Assembly: GCA_947044405.1 (NCBI GenBank)
Contig: CAMRHE010000169.1
Location: 2,790,501 to 2,854,500, forward strand
Origin: Leptodactylus fallax
Taxonomy: Eukaryota; Chordata; Amphibia; Anura; Leptodactylidae
Direction of reading: 5' to 3'
Length of the DNA stretch: 64,000 nt
Shown: positions 49,394 through 63,253 of the stretch, piece by piece
Layout: every line of letters starts with the position of its first letter
How positions within the stretch are numbered: position 1 is the stretch's first letter
Notes under the pieces: model-generated
What the model saw: the letters and a program-made list of their open reading frames with translations, nothing else
What the model was told of the DNA's origin: nothing
Databases searched by the model: none
Translations under genes and position numbers: made by a program

Positions 49394-50943
49394 CAGTGGG
49401 TACGGAAAGTATTCAGACCCCTTTAAATTTTTCACTCTTTGTTTCATTGCAGCCATTTGCTAAAAGCAAAAAAGTTCATTTTATTTCTCATTAACGTACA
49501 CTCAGAACCCCATCTTTACAGAAAAAAAACAGAAATGTAGATATTTTTGCAAATTTATTAAAAAAGAAAAACTGAAATATCACATGTCATAAGTATTCAG
49601 ACCCTTTGCTCAGTATTGAGTAGAAGCCCCCTTTTGAGCTAGTAAAGCCATGAGTCTTCTTGGGAATGATGCAACAAGTTTTTCACATCTGGATTTGGGG
49701 ATCCTCTGTTATTCTTCCTTGCAGATCCCCTCCAGTTCCGTCAGGTTGGATGGTGTATGTTGGTGGACAGCCATTTTCAGGTCTCTCCAGAGATTCTCAA
49801 TTGGGTTGAGGTCAGGGCTCTGGCTGGGCCAGTCAAGAATGGTCACAGAGTTGTTCCGAAGCCACTCCTTTGTTATTTTAGCTGTGTGCTTAGGGTCATT
49901 GTCTTGTTGGAAGGTGAACCTTCGGCCTAGTCTGAGGTCCAGAGCACTCTGGAAGAGGTTTTCTTCCAGGATATCTCTGTACTTGGCCGCATTCATCTTT
50001 CCTTCAATTGCAACCAGTCGTCCTGTCCCTGCAGCTGAAAAACACCCCCATAGCATGATGCTTCCACTACCATGTTTCACTGTTGGGATTATATTGGGCA
50101 GGTGATGAGCAGTGCCTGCTTTTCTCCACACATACCGCTTAGAATTAACGCCAAAAAGTTCTTTCATACGGGCTTTCATATGTCTTGCACTGAGGAGAGG
50201 CTTTCTTCGGGCCCCGACTGGTGGAGGGCTGCAGTGATAGTTGACTTTGTGGAACTTTCTCCGATCTCCCTACTGCATCTCTGGAGCTCAGCCACAGTGA
50301 TCTTTGGGTTCATCTTTACCTCTCTCACCAAGGCTCTTCTCTCACGATTGCTCAGTTTGGCTGGACGGCCAGGTCTAGGAAAAGTTCTGGTCGTCCCAAA
50401 CTTCTTCCATTTAAAGATTATGGAAACCACTGTGCTCTTAGGAACCTTGAGTGCTGCAGAAATTCTTTTGTAACCTTGGCCAGATCTGTGCCTTGCCACA
50501 ACTCTGTCTCTGAGTTCCTTTGGCAGTTCCTTTGACTTGACATGATTCTCATTTGCTCTGACATGCACTGTGAGCTGTGAGGTCTTATATAGACAGGTGT
50601 GTGCCTTTCCTAATCAAGTCCAATCAGTTTAATTAAACACAGCTGGACTCCAATGAAGGAGTAGAACCATCTTAAGGAGGATCAGAAGGAAATGGACAGC
50701 TTGTGAGTTAAATATGAGTGTCAAAGCAAAGGGTCTGAATACTTATGACCATGTGATATTTCAGTTTTTCTTTTTTAATAAATTTGCAAAAATATCTACA
50801 TTTCTGTTTTTTTTTCTGTCAAGATGGGGTGCTGAGTGTACATTAATGAGAAATAAAATGAACTTTTTTGCTTTTAGCAAATGGCTGCAATGAAACAAAG
50901 AGTGAAAAATTTGAAGGGGTCTGAATACTTTCCGTACCCACTG
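49394..50943 (-). mobile_element. Tc1-like element D, complete ends
   Basis: TA at 49392 and 50944. Ends CAGTGGGTACGGAAAGTATT and AATACTTTCCGTACCCACTG; inverted repeats of about 190 bp reach CATCTTTACAG. 1550 bp, in the intron between visible exons 1 and 2. Confidence 0.95.
49610..50568 (-). pseudogene. Tc1-D transposase lacking the first catalytic block
   Basis: N-terminus MHVRANENHVKSKELPKELR, helix-turn-helix (GYKRISAALKVPKSTV), PRPGRPAKLSNR hook. A frameshift near 50200 (GPEESL versus RRKPLL). The frame continues as [13 protein letters not shown], where LWSDET and about 24 residues expected between MK and ELFG are missing. Then [25 protein letters not shown] and NPIENLW (34 residues between Asp and Glu). 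A TAA follows CKEE; the tail PKSRCEKLV…GASTQY remains. Loss of the first Asp makes it catalytically dead. Confidence 0.92.
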
Positions 50944-50945
50944 TA

Positions 50946-52235
50946 TATACTTTCTTGCAAAGTTAAGCATCTGCACAAATCATGCAGCTGTAAGAGCAAG
51001 TTGCCAGCTGTTACTACAGCTGGACCTCAAATAGAGAATGCAGGATTTATTACCATCTCCGGCTTGAAGAAATATGGGATTTAACAGAAAGGATCCAAAA
51101 TTTGTTAATAAAGAATATTACAAAATTTATTATTGACACCAATGTTGCCAGAAAATCGAAAGTTGTTTGAAATTTTAGTTACCTTTTAAAGGTAGTAGTT
51201 GTACACTGTATTATGGCAGGATACACATAGACTCAAGCAAAAAAGGCCCAAGATTTGAATAACTGTCTATGGAAGAGGGCCAATTTTGCTGCATAATTGA
51301 ACAACCATACAGAAATATCTTCAACTGATATTTGCTTCATCGACTCTATCTCCACATTTTCAATGTAATATTTACATAACAAAAAGTTACAATCAAATAA
51401 TTATTTTCCTAACAACCTTTATTTGTGGATGTCAAGCTTACACAAATCTGCTTAGTTACAAAGTCTGCCTAGAAATCTGTATAACTTATGTTATATACCT
51501 TGCTGATAAAGTGGAAGGAAGCGTCCATTATGTTATGTCTTTGCTTTAGTAAGCATGCTCAAAACTAATGCTAATGTGTGTAAAAAACGAAGACTTTTCA
51601 GTGTGTTTGTTAAATTATGCCCTGCAGTATGGCACATACAATAGACAATTCTTGAAAATACATGTTCCCCATTAGGTTTTGTAAGAAGCTTACAATAAAA
51701 TGGGGTTTATTTTTTTAGGACTTTTTCTATACATTTTTAATTTACTATTTCCTTATATGTGTAAATATGTACCTAAGGCCGTTTTAAATATATAAATACT
51801 AATAATGTATGTTTACGATGGTGTAAATTCTTATCAAATTCTTACTGTTTTATTAGTATAACTTTGTTTGGATTGTAGAATTTATTGAATTGTTGCCAGG
51901 AAACTTAAAACAATACATTATGCCTGGCTGAGTTTACTCAGATTTGTTTTGCTATTAGATCTCCGACCTCCTGTGCTGCGTGGAGTTTACGGTATTTGTG
52001 TGTAAACGGTAAAACCTGTGGTTGAGTTGCATAATTTACTGAAATACCTCCAGGACCCTTGAAACAATACACTGTACCTGATTGAGATTGTCTGATTCCT
52101 GGATGTTACCATTCAGCAGGTGATAAACAAACATTACTGTAATTATCTGACTAATTTGATATTTTCTGGATGTTGCTATGCAGTTGTAGATCTCCAACCT
52201 CTTGTGCTACATGCAGTTTATAGCTACACATAGTT
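50946..52235. other. Intron sequence, mostly unique
   Basis: 1.3 kb, AT-rich. ATCTCCGACCTCCTGTGCT near 51960 recurs in diverged form at 52188, hinting at a local duplication of about 230 bp. Confidence 0.45.
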
Positions 52236-52790
52236 TAAGTTGAGTTTTGGTACGTTGCGGAAACGCAGTGTTTTTTGTTGCAGATTTTGCTGCATTTTTT
52301 TTAAGCCAAAGTCAGCAGTGGAATTAACAGAATGTCTAAGTACTTCCTTTATATTTTCCCTTCCTTTTCAAGCCAATCCTGACTTTGGCTCAAAAAAACG
52401 CAGCAAAATCTGCAACAAAAAATGCTTCGTTTCCGCAATGTGGGGCCTCAGCTCTAGGATAAGGTGCCACGAAAAGTTCTGCAGTAAAAGCCGCGGCCGA
52501 AACGCATCGTGGTTTTTCCTGCAGTGCTTTTCACAGAAAGTCCGCAGAGGTTTTCTCTGCGGACTTTCTGCTTCCATTATACCTATTGGGAAACCGCCAG
52601 CATTTACATAGGTATAATTGACATGCTGCGATTTCCGAAACCGCAAGGTTTTTGGAAATCACAGAATTTCCATTGGGTGTATTTTTCTGCAATGTGTGCA
52701 GGGATTGTAAAAGCACCATGGTTTTTGCTGCGTAGTTTCTGCTGCAGGCATGCTGTGGCGTTTACGCCACGTGGAGCACCTGCCTTAAAG
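52236..52790. repeat. 'GGCCCCACGT' family: short plus long pair
   Basis: Short form 52236-52450 (ACGTTGCGGAAACGCAGTGT to GCAATGTGGGGCC) and long form 52457-52790 (GCGGACTTTCTGCTTCCATT, AGGTATAATTGACATGCTGC). The right end is about 45 bp from exon 1's donor. Confidence 0.75.
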
Positions 52791-52836
52791 AGTCATAGGA
52801 CTTGTATGCCACATTTGCAGTTTGTCCAAGAAATAC

Positions 52837-52962
52837 CTCATATCCAGTAATGGCTATCTGGTGCATAGAGTCATTCACAGATTTTATTATATCCAACACA
52901 GTTGCAAGAGCTTCTTCTAACTCAGCAGTTCCTTCAGAATTCTTGCTGCATTTCAGCATTTC
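52837..52962 (-). CDS. mcf2l: MCF2L-like RhoGEF, visible exon 1 (DH domain end)
   Basis: A 126-nt, phase 0/0 exon with acceptor TTTTTATAATAG and donor GTATTT. The 42 residues run from EMLKCSKNSEGT to NDSMHQIAITGYE, the final long helix of a Dbl-homology domain. They join directly to GDLSELGKLL of visible exon 2. The preceding DH exons were not found in 52963-64000, which is nearly all transposons, so they lie beyond the window. About 25 bp separates the donor-side repeat pair end from the exon. Confidence 0.92.
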
Positions 52963-53194
52963 CTATTATAAAAATCACAAAAAAGTGAATTAAAGGGCCA
53001 TTAAAATTGTAATATAATTGTAAATTGTAATATACAGATCACATACATTTCTTTTTTATTTACATTTACATACCTTTTTTTTTTTTACATTTACAATTCT
53101 ATTTAACATGTTAGCCTGTCACAGTTATTAAACTCAGCACAGATTCAAAGAAAAAAAAGACATCCCACAGTGAATATTGATTTTGAAATAAACT

Positions 53195-53365
53195 GTCGCA
53201 GAAACCGCCGATATCATTGGAAAGAAAAGTCCTGCACAGAGGACTTTTCTCTTTGCCGCTTTCAGTTTGAAAATGGTGGACACCTGACGGACCCCATTAT
53301 AGTCAATGGGGTCCACCATTGTCCAAGTGAAACCTCTAATTTAGCAGTCAGTGTGAACCTAGCAT
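53195..53365. repeat. 'GTGTGAACC' family element
   Basis: AAGAAAAGTCCTGCACAGAG hairpin, GGACCCCATTATAGTCAATG and right end GTGTGAACCTAGC. Same family as 24102. Confidence 0.6.
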
Positions 53366-53486
53366 AAAATAAAACAAAAAAAAAAAATCAAATGCTATAT
53401 TTGCATTTATTCCACTGCAAAGCCTTCGGACAATAGGAAAACCCCTTTCAATGTGAGTGAATGAAAAAATATAATTTAAAATTCTT

Positions 53487-53489
<3 letters not shown>

Positions 53490-53517
<28 letters not shown>
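53490..53517. repeat. (AT)n microsatellite
   Basis: 14 uninterrupted AT units. Confidence 0.95.
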
Positions 53518-53518
<1 letters not shown>

Positions 53519-53548
53519 TGTATATCATATAATATGGAAATGGAGAAG

Positions 53549-53823
53549 ATCACACATCGGCTGTTGCAATAGGTGCAATTCACTCCTGTGGTTTCCAACT
53601 GCTTCAGCACCCACCCTATTCCCCTGATTTGGCTCCCTCAGACTACCATCTATTCCCACAGATGAAAAGGTACATTGGTGGAAGTCGTTTTCCTTCTGAT
53701 GAAGCCATCATGGACGCCGTAAAGGACTTTCTGGAGGAGCAGGATGGAACGTTCTACCACAGTGGGATAATAAGAGTCCAAGAGCTATGGTATACGTGTA
53801 ACCCTCAAAGGAGACTATGTTGA
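53549..53823 (+). pseudogene. mariner transposase C-terminal fragment (DD34D)
   Basis: Begins DHTSAVAIGAI, then LLQHPPYSPDLAPSDYHLFP, the mariner signature with catalytic Asp, and RYIGGSRFPSDEAI…VKDFLEEQ. A one-base slip near 53795 moves the ending (VTLKGDYVEN) to another frame. Not functional. Confidence 0.9.
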
Positions 53824-53895
53824 GAACTGACTGCAAAATTTCGACCCACAGTCACTACTTTAAGGTCAGGCCACAAACTTTGCAGGCGCCCCTCA
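53549..53895 (+). mobile_element. mariner element, 3' fragment
   Basis: Transposase C-terminus followed by GGTCAGGCCACAAACTTTGC, a mariner-type right terminal repeat. Everything 5' is gone; the AT microsatellite lies just before it. Confidence 0.85.
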
Positions 53896-54133
53896 TACAT
53901 ATATATACATATACAGTGCTGGCCAAAAGTATTGGCACCCCTGCAATTCTGTCAGATAATACTCAATTTCTTCCAGAAAATGATTGCAATCACAAATGCT
54001 TTGGTAATAATATCTTCATTTATTTTGCTTGCAATGAAAAAACACAAAAGAGAATGAAAAAAAAAATCAAATCATTGATCATTTTAAACAAAACTCCAAA
54101 AATGGGCCGGACAAAAGTATTGGCACCCTCAGC

Positions 54134-54845
<712 letters not shown>

Positions 54846-55027
54846 GGGGGGGGGGGGGGGGGGGGCGCGGTGGGGCCCCGGGGGGGGGGGGGGGGGGGGG
54901 AGGGGTTGGGGGGGGGGGGGGGGTGCTTTCCCCCCCCCCCCCCCAATTTTTTGTGTGTTTTCCCTTTTTTTTTTTTCTCTCCCCCCCTGTTGGGGGGGGG
55001 GGGGGCGGGGGGGGGGGGGGGTTTTTA
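54846..55027. other. Poly-G/poly-C block, probable sequencing artefact
   Basis: About 180 bp of G runs, short C and T runs and almost no A. It replaces Tc1 sequence equivalent to 38372-38545 plus the left TTAA. The expected length is 178 bp, the observed 182. Gly- or Pro-rich open frames here are not genes. Confidence 0.8.
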
Positions 55028-55669
55028 CCCCTTAAGGACACAGCCCAAAAGTGCGTTAAGGACCAGGCCTTGTTTTTCAAAACTGACATGTGTCTCTTTA
55101 TTTGGCAAGAACTTTGAGACGCTTTAACTTACTCAAGTGATTTTGAGACTGTTTTCTCGTGACACATTGTACTTCATGTTAGTGGTAAACACTAATCAAT
55201 ATTTTTGTATTTATTTATAAAAAAATAGGATATTTGATGGAAATTTGGAAAAAAATCGCAATTTTCAAAATGTGAAAGTCTCTGCTTTTCAGACAGATAG
55301 TCATACCACCCAAATACATTAATAAATATTATCTACCATATCTCTGCTTTATATTGACATCATCTTTTAATTGTCCTTTAATTTATTTTGGATGTTAGGA
55401 GGCTTACAAGTGTAACAGCGATTTTCCAGATTTACAAGAAAATTTCCCAAACTAATTTTTTAGGGACCACTTCAGTTCTGAAGGGGGTTATAAAGGCCTA
55501 TATATTAGAAACCCCCCATAAATCACCCCATTTTCAAAACTGCACCCCTGAAATAATTCAAAACAGCATTTGGGAAGTTTGTTAACCCTTTAAGCATTTC
55601 ACAAGAATTAAAACGATATCGAGGTGAAATTTAGACATTTCATTTTTTTCCACTAATCCCTTCATTTAG

Positions 55670-58600
55670 CCCTAAATTTAACACCTTCACAAAGGGTTAA
55701 AGGAGAAAATGCATCTCCCAGTTTATTATACAATTTCTCCCGAGAACAGAAATACCCCACATGTGGGTGTAAATTGATGTTTGGGCATTCGGCAGTGCAC
55801 AGAAGGGAAGGAGCGACACTGGACGTTTGAAAAGCAGATTTTGCTGGAATAGTTTTCAGGTGCCATGTTGCATTTGAAGAGCCCCCAAAGTACCAAAACA
55901 ATGGAAACCCCCTAAAAGTGACCCCATTTTGGAAACTACACCCCTCACAGAACTCATCAAGGGGTATACTGAGCATTTTGACCCCACAGCTGTTTCACAG
56001 ATTTTACTAACACTGGGATGTATAAATGAAAAATTACTAAAACGTCACTTTATCCCCAAAGTTTTCATTTTCACAAGGGGTTAAAGGAGAAAAAGGACCC
56101 CATAGTTTGTTAAACAATTTCTCCTGAACACAGCAGTGCCCCATATGTGGTCATAAACTGCTGAATGGGTACATGGTGGGGCTCAGAATGGAAAGAGCGC
56201 TATTTTGCTTTTGTAGGGCAGATTTTGCTGGAATAGTTTTCAGGTGCCATGTTGCATTTGCAGAGCCCCCAAAGTACCAAAACAGTGGAAACCCCCTAAA
56301 AGTGACCCCATTTTGGAAACCACACCCCTCACAGAACATGTCAAGGGGTATAGTGAGCATTTTGAACCCACAGCTGTTTCACAGATTTTATTATCATTGG
56401 GACATGAGAATGAAAAATTTCTTTTTTTCCAATAAACTGTCAATTTAGCCCCAAATTTTTCATTTTCACAAGAGGACAAAGGAGAAAAAGCTCCCCAAAG
56501 TTTGTTACACAATTTCTCCTGAACACAGAAATGCCCCATATGTGGTTGTAATCTCCTGTATGGGTACATGGTGGGGCTCAGAATGGAAAGAGCGCTATTT
56601 AGCTTTTGGAGGGCAGAATTTGCTGGAATAGTTTTCGGGTGCCATGTCGCATTTGCAGAGCCCCTACAGTACCAATACAATGGAAACCCCTCAAAAGGGA
56701 CCCCATTTTGGAAATTACACCCCTCATAGAATTTATCTAGGGGTATAGTGAGCATTTTGACCTCACAGCTGTTTCACAGATTTTATCATCATTGGGACGT
56801 AAACATGAAAAATTACTTTTTTTCCAATAAACCGTCCATTTAGCGGCATATTTTTAATTTTTGCAAGTGGTTAAAGAAGAAAAAACACCCCACAGTTTGT
56901 TACACAATTTCTTCTGAACACAGAAATGCCCCATATGTGGTTGTACTCTGCTGTATGGGTACATGGTGGGGCTCAGAATGGAAAGAGCGCTATTTGGCTT
57001 TAGGAGGGCAGATGTGGCTGGAATAGTTTTCAGGTGCCATGTCGCATTTGCAGAGCCCCTAAAGTACCAATACAATGGAAACCCCTCAAAAGGGACCCCA
57101 TTTTAGAAACTACACCCCCCAAGGAATGTATCAAGGGGTATTATCATTTTGAGCCTAAAAATGCTTCCCAAAAATTAATGTACAAAGTGAAAATTGAAGT
57201 TTTTGAAGAAATATCCAATTTCAGAATATGTTGCGGCCACTTTGTGGCATCAGAGACATGCACTCCTAAAACTATTAAGTGGGCTATCCCGGGGGAAAAA
57301 AATTATATATGTGGGTGTAACCTGCTGCTTGGGAACACAGCAGGGCTCAGAAGGAAAGGAGCACTGTGTTTTTTTAGCTTTTGGAGTACAGATTTAGAGG
57401 GACTTTCTGGTCGCCATGTTGTTTTTGCAGAGCCCTGGAGGTGCCAGTAAACTGGAATTCCCCAAGAAGTGACCCCCATTTTGTAGGGGCGATTTTAGGG
57501 TCTCTGCAAATGTGACATGGCGTCCAAAAACCAACAATCTAAATCTGCGCTCCAAAAGCACATAGCGCTCCTTCACATTTGCACCCTGCTGTGTGCCCAA
57601 ATGACAGTTTATGCCCACATGTATGACACTGGTGTACCCAGGATAACATACTTAATGCCATATGTGGGTATAAACTGCTGTTTGGGCACAGCCGAGCACA
57701 GAAGGGAAGGAGCGCTATTTTGGTTTTTAGAGCACAGTTTGGTTTATGGACACCATGTCACTTTTGCAGAGCCCATGAATTGCCAGTAAAGTGGAATCCA
57801 CAGACTTGTGACCCCATTTTGGAAACTACACCCTTCAAGGGATTTATCAAGTGGTGTAGCGAGCATTATTAACCCTTAAGTGTTGCATTCTTTTAATTTC
57901 CAGAAATGAATGCACAGATGATAATGAAAAGTTAAAAATAACATTTTTCCATAGATACGCCATTTCAGTGCCCGATATGTTGTGCCCAGCTTATGTCTGC
58001 AGAGACACACACTCCAAAAACTGTTAAGCGGGTATCCCGGGCACAACAGCTTTTGGAGCGTTCATCTCTGATACAAGTCAGGCACAACATATTATGCACT
58101 GAAATGTCGTATTCCTGGAAAAATTGTCATTTTCACCTTTCACAATCAGCTGCGTATTCATTTATGGATAATAAATTATAGTAACACTTGGGGGTTAAAA
58201 ATGTTCACTGTACCCCTGGATAAATTCCTTCAGGGGTGTAGTTTCCAAAATGGGGTAACATGTCAGGGGATTCCACTTTACTGGCGTTTCAGCTCTGCAA
58301 AAGTGCAATGGTGTCCAAAAACCAAACCGTCCAAGCCTGTGCTCCAAAAACCAAATAGCGCTCCTTCCACTCTGTGCCCGGCTGTGCCCATACAGCAGTT
58401 TATACCCACATATGACATTAAGTACGTTATTCTGGGTACGACAAGTGTAATACATGTGGGCATAAACTGCAGTTTGGGCACACAGCCGGGCGCAGAAGAG
58501 AAGGAGCGCTATGTGGCTTTTGGAGTGCAGATTCAGATGTTTGGGATCTGGACGCCATGTCATGTTTGCAGAGCCTGTAAGGTACCAGAAAAGTGGATTC

Positions 58601-58680
58601 CCCAAAGGAGTGACCCTATTTTGAAAACTGCACCCCTCAAAGAATTTATCAAGGGGTGTAGTAAGCATTAGTATCCCAGA
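55670..58680. repeat. Tandem units of about 330 bp within the TTAA element
   Basis: Units share TTTCACAAGGGGTTAAAGGA, ACAATTTCTCCTGAACACAG, GCCCCATATGTGG, GGGGCTCAGAATGGAAAGAG and CCCATTTTGGAAACTACACC. Open frames of up to 226 codons here repeat with the unit and are not genes. The last units (57280-58680) are more diverged and partly inverted. Confidence 0.85.
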
Positions 58681-59992
58681 CGTGAATACACAGCGGATGG
58701 GGAAAAGTGAATATGTAAGCTGTGCGGAGTGCATTGGGAACACCAAATTCCCTACTATTTCCCCAGTAGTTCCTATTATTGGGGAGGTCACTCTGGGGGT
58801 CACTTCTGGTTTATTTTCCCTCATAAGCTCTAAATCTGGGGTGTCCCCTGATATCTGCTCACACAGCTTATACATTCCCTTCCTGACACAGCCAGTTATG
58901 TTCTAAAGATTTGGCGATTTTTGGGGTTTTTGTCTTCACATTGTATGAGCTATATTTTCTTTATTTCTCTGGTGATGTAGCCATATGAGGGCTTGTTGTT
59001 TGCGGGGTGAGATGTATTTTGTAATGACATCATCTTTGGGCGCCTATAACCTATTGAATAAATTTTATTAACTCTTTCTTGTTGGATTAAAAAATACCCC
59101 ATCAATTCTGACACTGCGTTTTACCTTTGAAATTTTTCACCATGCAGCATAAAGCATAAGTAACATGTTACCTTTTTTCTACGGGTCGGTACGATTACGG
59201 AGATACCTCATTTATACTGTTTTTTTTATGCGATACTAATTTTGCAGAACAAAAACCCATTTGGGGACATAAATTAATTGTTTTTGCATCGCCATCTTCT
59301 GAGATGCGTAACATTTTTATTTTACGGTTTACAGAGTTGGTTTAGGGCTTATTTTTTGCGGGACAACCTGTGCTTTTTATTGGTACTGTTTTGGGGTACA
59401 TATGACTTTTTGATAACTTTTTATGGCATATTTTGTAAGGTGAGATGGCAAAAAATCATTACTTTTGGCGAGTTTTTTCCGTTTTTTTTTCTCCGATGTT
59501 CACCGTGTACATTAAATATTGTTTCAGTTTTATTGTACAGGTTGTTACGGATGCGGCGATACCAAATATGCATTTTTTTAAATTAATTTTTAGTTTTTTT
59601 TTTTTATATAATTCATTTTATATAGCAAAAGGGAATTTTTGGGGCTTTATTCTTTTATAAATTTTTTTAAAACACTTTATTTTATTTTTTTTTTCACTTT
59701 TTTTTACTTTTTCATGTGTCCCATTAGGACACCTGAGCCAGCAATGCTTTGATTGCTGGCTCAGCACTGTAGACTGCAAGACACGAGCTTACAAGTGTCT
59801 TGCACTCTATACAGGAAGTGAGGCTATGCAGACGCATAGCCTCACTTCCGCAGGTCTCTGCAGGATCAACCAGGTAGTGGGGTCTCCAGGCAGCCTGGGG
59901 TCACTGAGCAGACCCCAGGCTGCAGGTTATAGGTATCGGCACCCCCACATCTCGCCGCGGGGGGTGCCGATTGGAGCGGCAACATAGCGGAA

Positions 59993-60036
59993 CCCCTTGG
60001 ATGCCGCGGTCATGTTTGACCGCGGCATCCAAGGGG
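59993..60036. repeat. Perfect hairpin with 20-bp arms
   Basis: CCCCTTGGATGCCGCGGTCA, 4-nt loop, exact complement. Part of the module shared with the element at 1619. Confidence 0.95.
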
Positions 60037-60239
60037 TTAAAACCTCGGATCGTAACTCAGTTCCGACCGGGGGATATGGAGCAGGGTGTTAGCTGTCAGT
60101 TACAGCTAACACCCGGTTCCGATGCCGCCCGCTCAAATAGTGAGCGGGCGGCCGCCCCAGGGCGTACTAATACGCCCTGTTGCGCTAAGTACCAAGCGCA
60201 CAGGACGTAATAGTACGTCCAATGTCGTTAAGGGGTTAA

Positions 60240-60384
60240 ACTTCTTGATGACACTGTGCACGGTAGACACAGGAACATTCAGGTCTTTGGAGATGGACTT
60301 GTAGCCTTGAGATTACTCATGCTCCCCCACAATTTTGCTTCTCAAGTCCTCAGACAGTTCTTTGGTCTTCTTTCTTTTCTCCAT
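60240..60384 (-). pseudogene. Tc1-C' transposase, N-terminal part
   Basis: Starts at ATG (60384) as [17 protein letters not shown] and continues through the first helix-turn-helix to VIKK, where the TTAA element interrupts it. It aligns with codons 1-48 of Tc1-C, with a stop in the EHEQS-equivalent stretch (TGAGTAATC region). Confidence 0.85.
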
Positions 60385-60776
60385 GCTCAATGTGGTACAC
60401 ACAAGGACACAGGACAGAGGTTGAGTCAACTTTAATCCATTTCAACTGGCTGCAAGTGTGATTTAGTTATTGCCACCACCTGTTATGTGCCACAGGTAAG
60501 TAACAGGTGCTGTTAATTACACAAATTAGAGAAGCATCACATGATTTTTCAAAGGGTGCCAATACTTTTGTCCACCCCCTTTTTTATGTTTGGTGTGGAA
60601 TTATATCCAATTTGGCTTTTTGACAATTCTTTTTGTGGTTTTCCATTGAAGACAAATTAAATGAAGATATTATTACCAAAGCATTTGTGATTGCAATCAT
60701 TTTCTGGAAGAAATTGAGTATTATCTGACAGAATTGCAGGGGTGCCAATACTTTTGGCCAGCACTGTATATATGTA

Positions 60777-62298
<1,522 letters not shown>

Positions 62299-62520
62299 TA
62301 TATATGTGCGTGTATATAAATGAAAAAGGTCTTGTGGATAAGGTTTGTGTCAGTTCTAGTTTGAAAATATTAACTCCTTAGTGACAGTCAATACACTTTT
62401 TAACAGCAGCTACCAAGGGGTCTTTAACCCTTTCCCTGCCAGCCACGTATCTTTACGTCCTCCTAAGGTGGCACTTTTCTAGCTGAGGACGTATCTAATA
62501 CGTCCTTACTACTAATGCCG

Positions 62521-62770
62521 ATATCTCAGGATTGGTTAGTGTTATGAAGATGAGAATCTCATCTTTAAAATGATCCCAAGATCTTCATGATAGCCCTTAC
62601 AGATCCTGAGAGATCCCATTGCAGATCTCAATTCCTGACAGCGTTTTTAACAACGATTCGCTCAGGATCTGTAAGGGCTATCATGAACATCTTGGTATCA
62701 TTTTAAAAATGATTGTCATCTTTAAAATGAATCAACAATCATTTTCATAGACCTAACCAATCCTGAGATA
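62521..62770. repeat. Foldback repeat, arms of about 90 bp
   Basis: ATATCTCAGGATTGGTTAG … GATAGCCCTTACAGATCC mirrored by GGATCTGTAAGGGCTATC … CTAACCAATCCTGAGATAT. It lies beside AACCCTTTCCCTGCCAGCCA (62430), a frog repeat start. Confidence 0.8.
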
Positions 62771-63253
62771 TAGGGCTCTAAAGTGTCCCCCCCCTTTGCC
62801 TCAGGTAGCATCTTAAGAGCTATGGTAGGAGGGGGAGGAGCAGCCCTGCAGATGAATCATCAGCATGCTTGCATAACTTGTATGTGACCCCAGTGGGGGG
62901 GGGGGTGGTAGCATGGACTTCTGTCCATGTTATCCCCCCTCCTATCAATCAGAGAGCATACTGTACTTTTGCTCTCTGATTGTCACATAGAGGGATAATG
63001 TAATACCCCTCTGAGCCTTATTAGAGAGGTATTCTTATATAATAACAAGGAAGTTTAATGGCGCTGTGACCCAGACGTTTACCATTGTCCAGGTCGCAGT
63101 GCCAAAAGAGTTGCACCAAACACTTACACAACACATACACAAAGTCATCAATAAAGTTTACATTTCACCCTGTCCATACCTGATCTTTCTAGAGTAAAAT
63201 ATGCAACTGCCTCTCTAGCGAAATTCATTACACGCTAAAATAATAGCAATAAC
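62771..63253. other. No recognised content
   Basis: GGGGGGGGGGTGG run at 62896 and unique sequence; nothing coding. Confidence 0.4.

Larger units (their letters stand above)
55028..60235. mobile_element. TTAA-type non-autonomous element, 5.2 kb
   Basis: Left CCCCTTAAGGACACAGCCCA, right GTACGTCCAATGTCGTTAAGGGG; inverted tip CCCCTTAA plus GAC. TTAA at 60236-60239. Interior: about eight tandem units (55670-58680), a T-rich region with GGGCTTGTTGTTTGCGGGGT, and a GC-rich end with a perfect hairpin. No transposase. TTAA targets suggest Kolobok- or piggyBac-type mobilisation (inference). Confidence 0.85.

Noticed and set aside
55662..58875. Open frames up to 226 codons with a repeated G-F-P-L-F-W-Y motif
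   Set aside because: They recur with the 330-bp unit of a non-autonomous element, with no domain and no initiation context.
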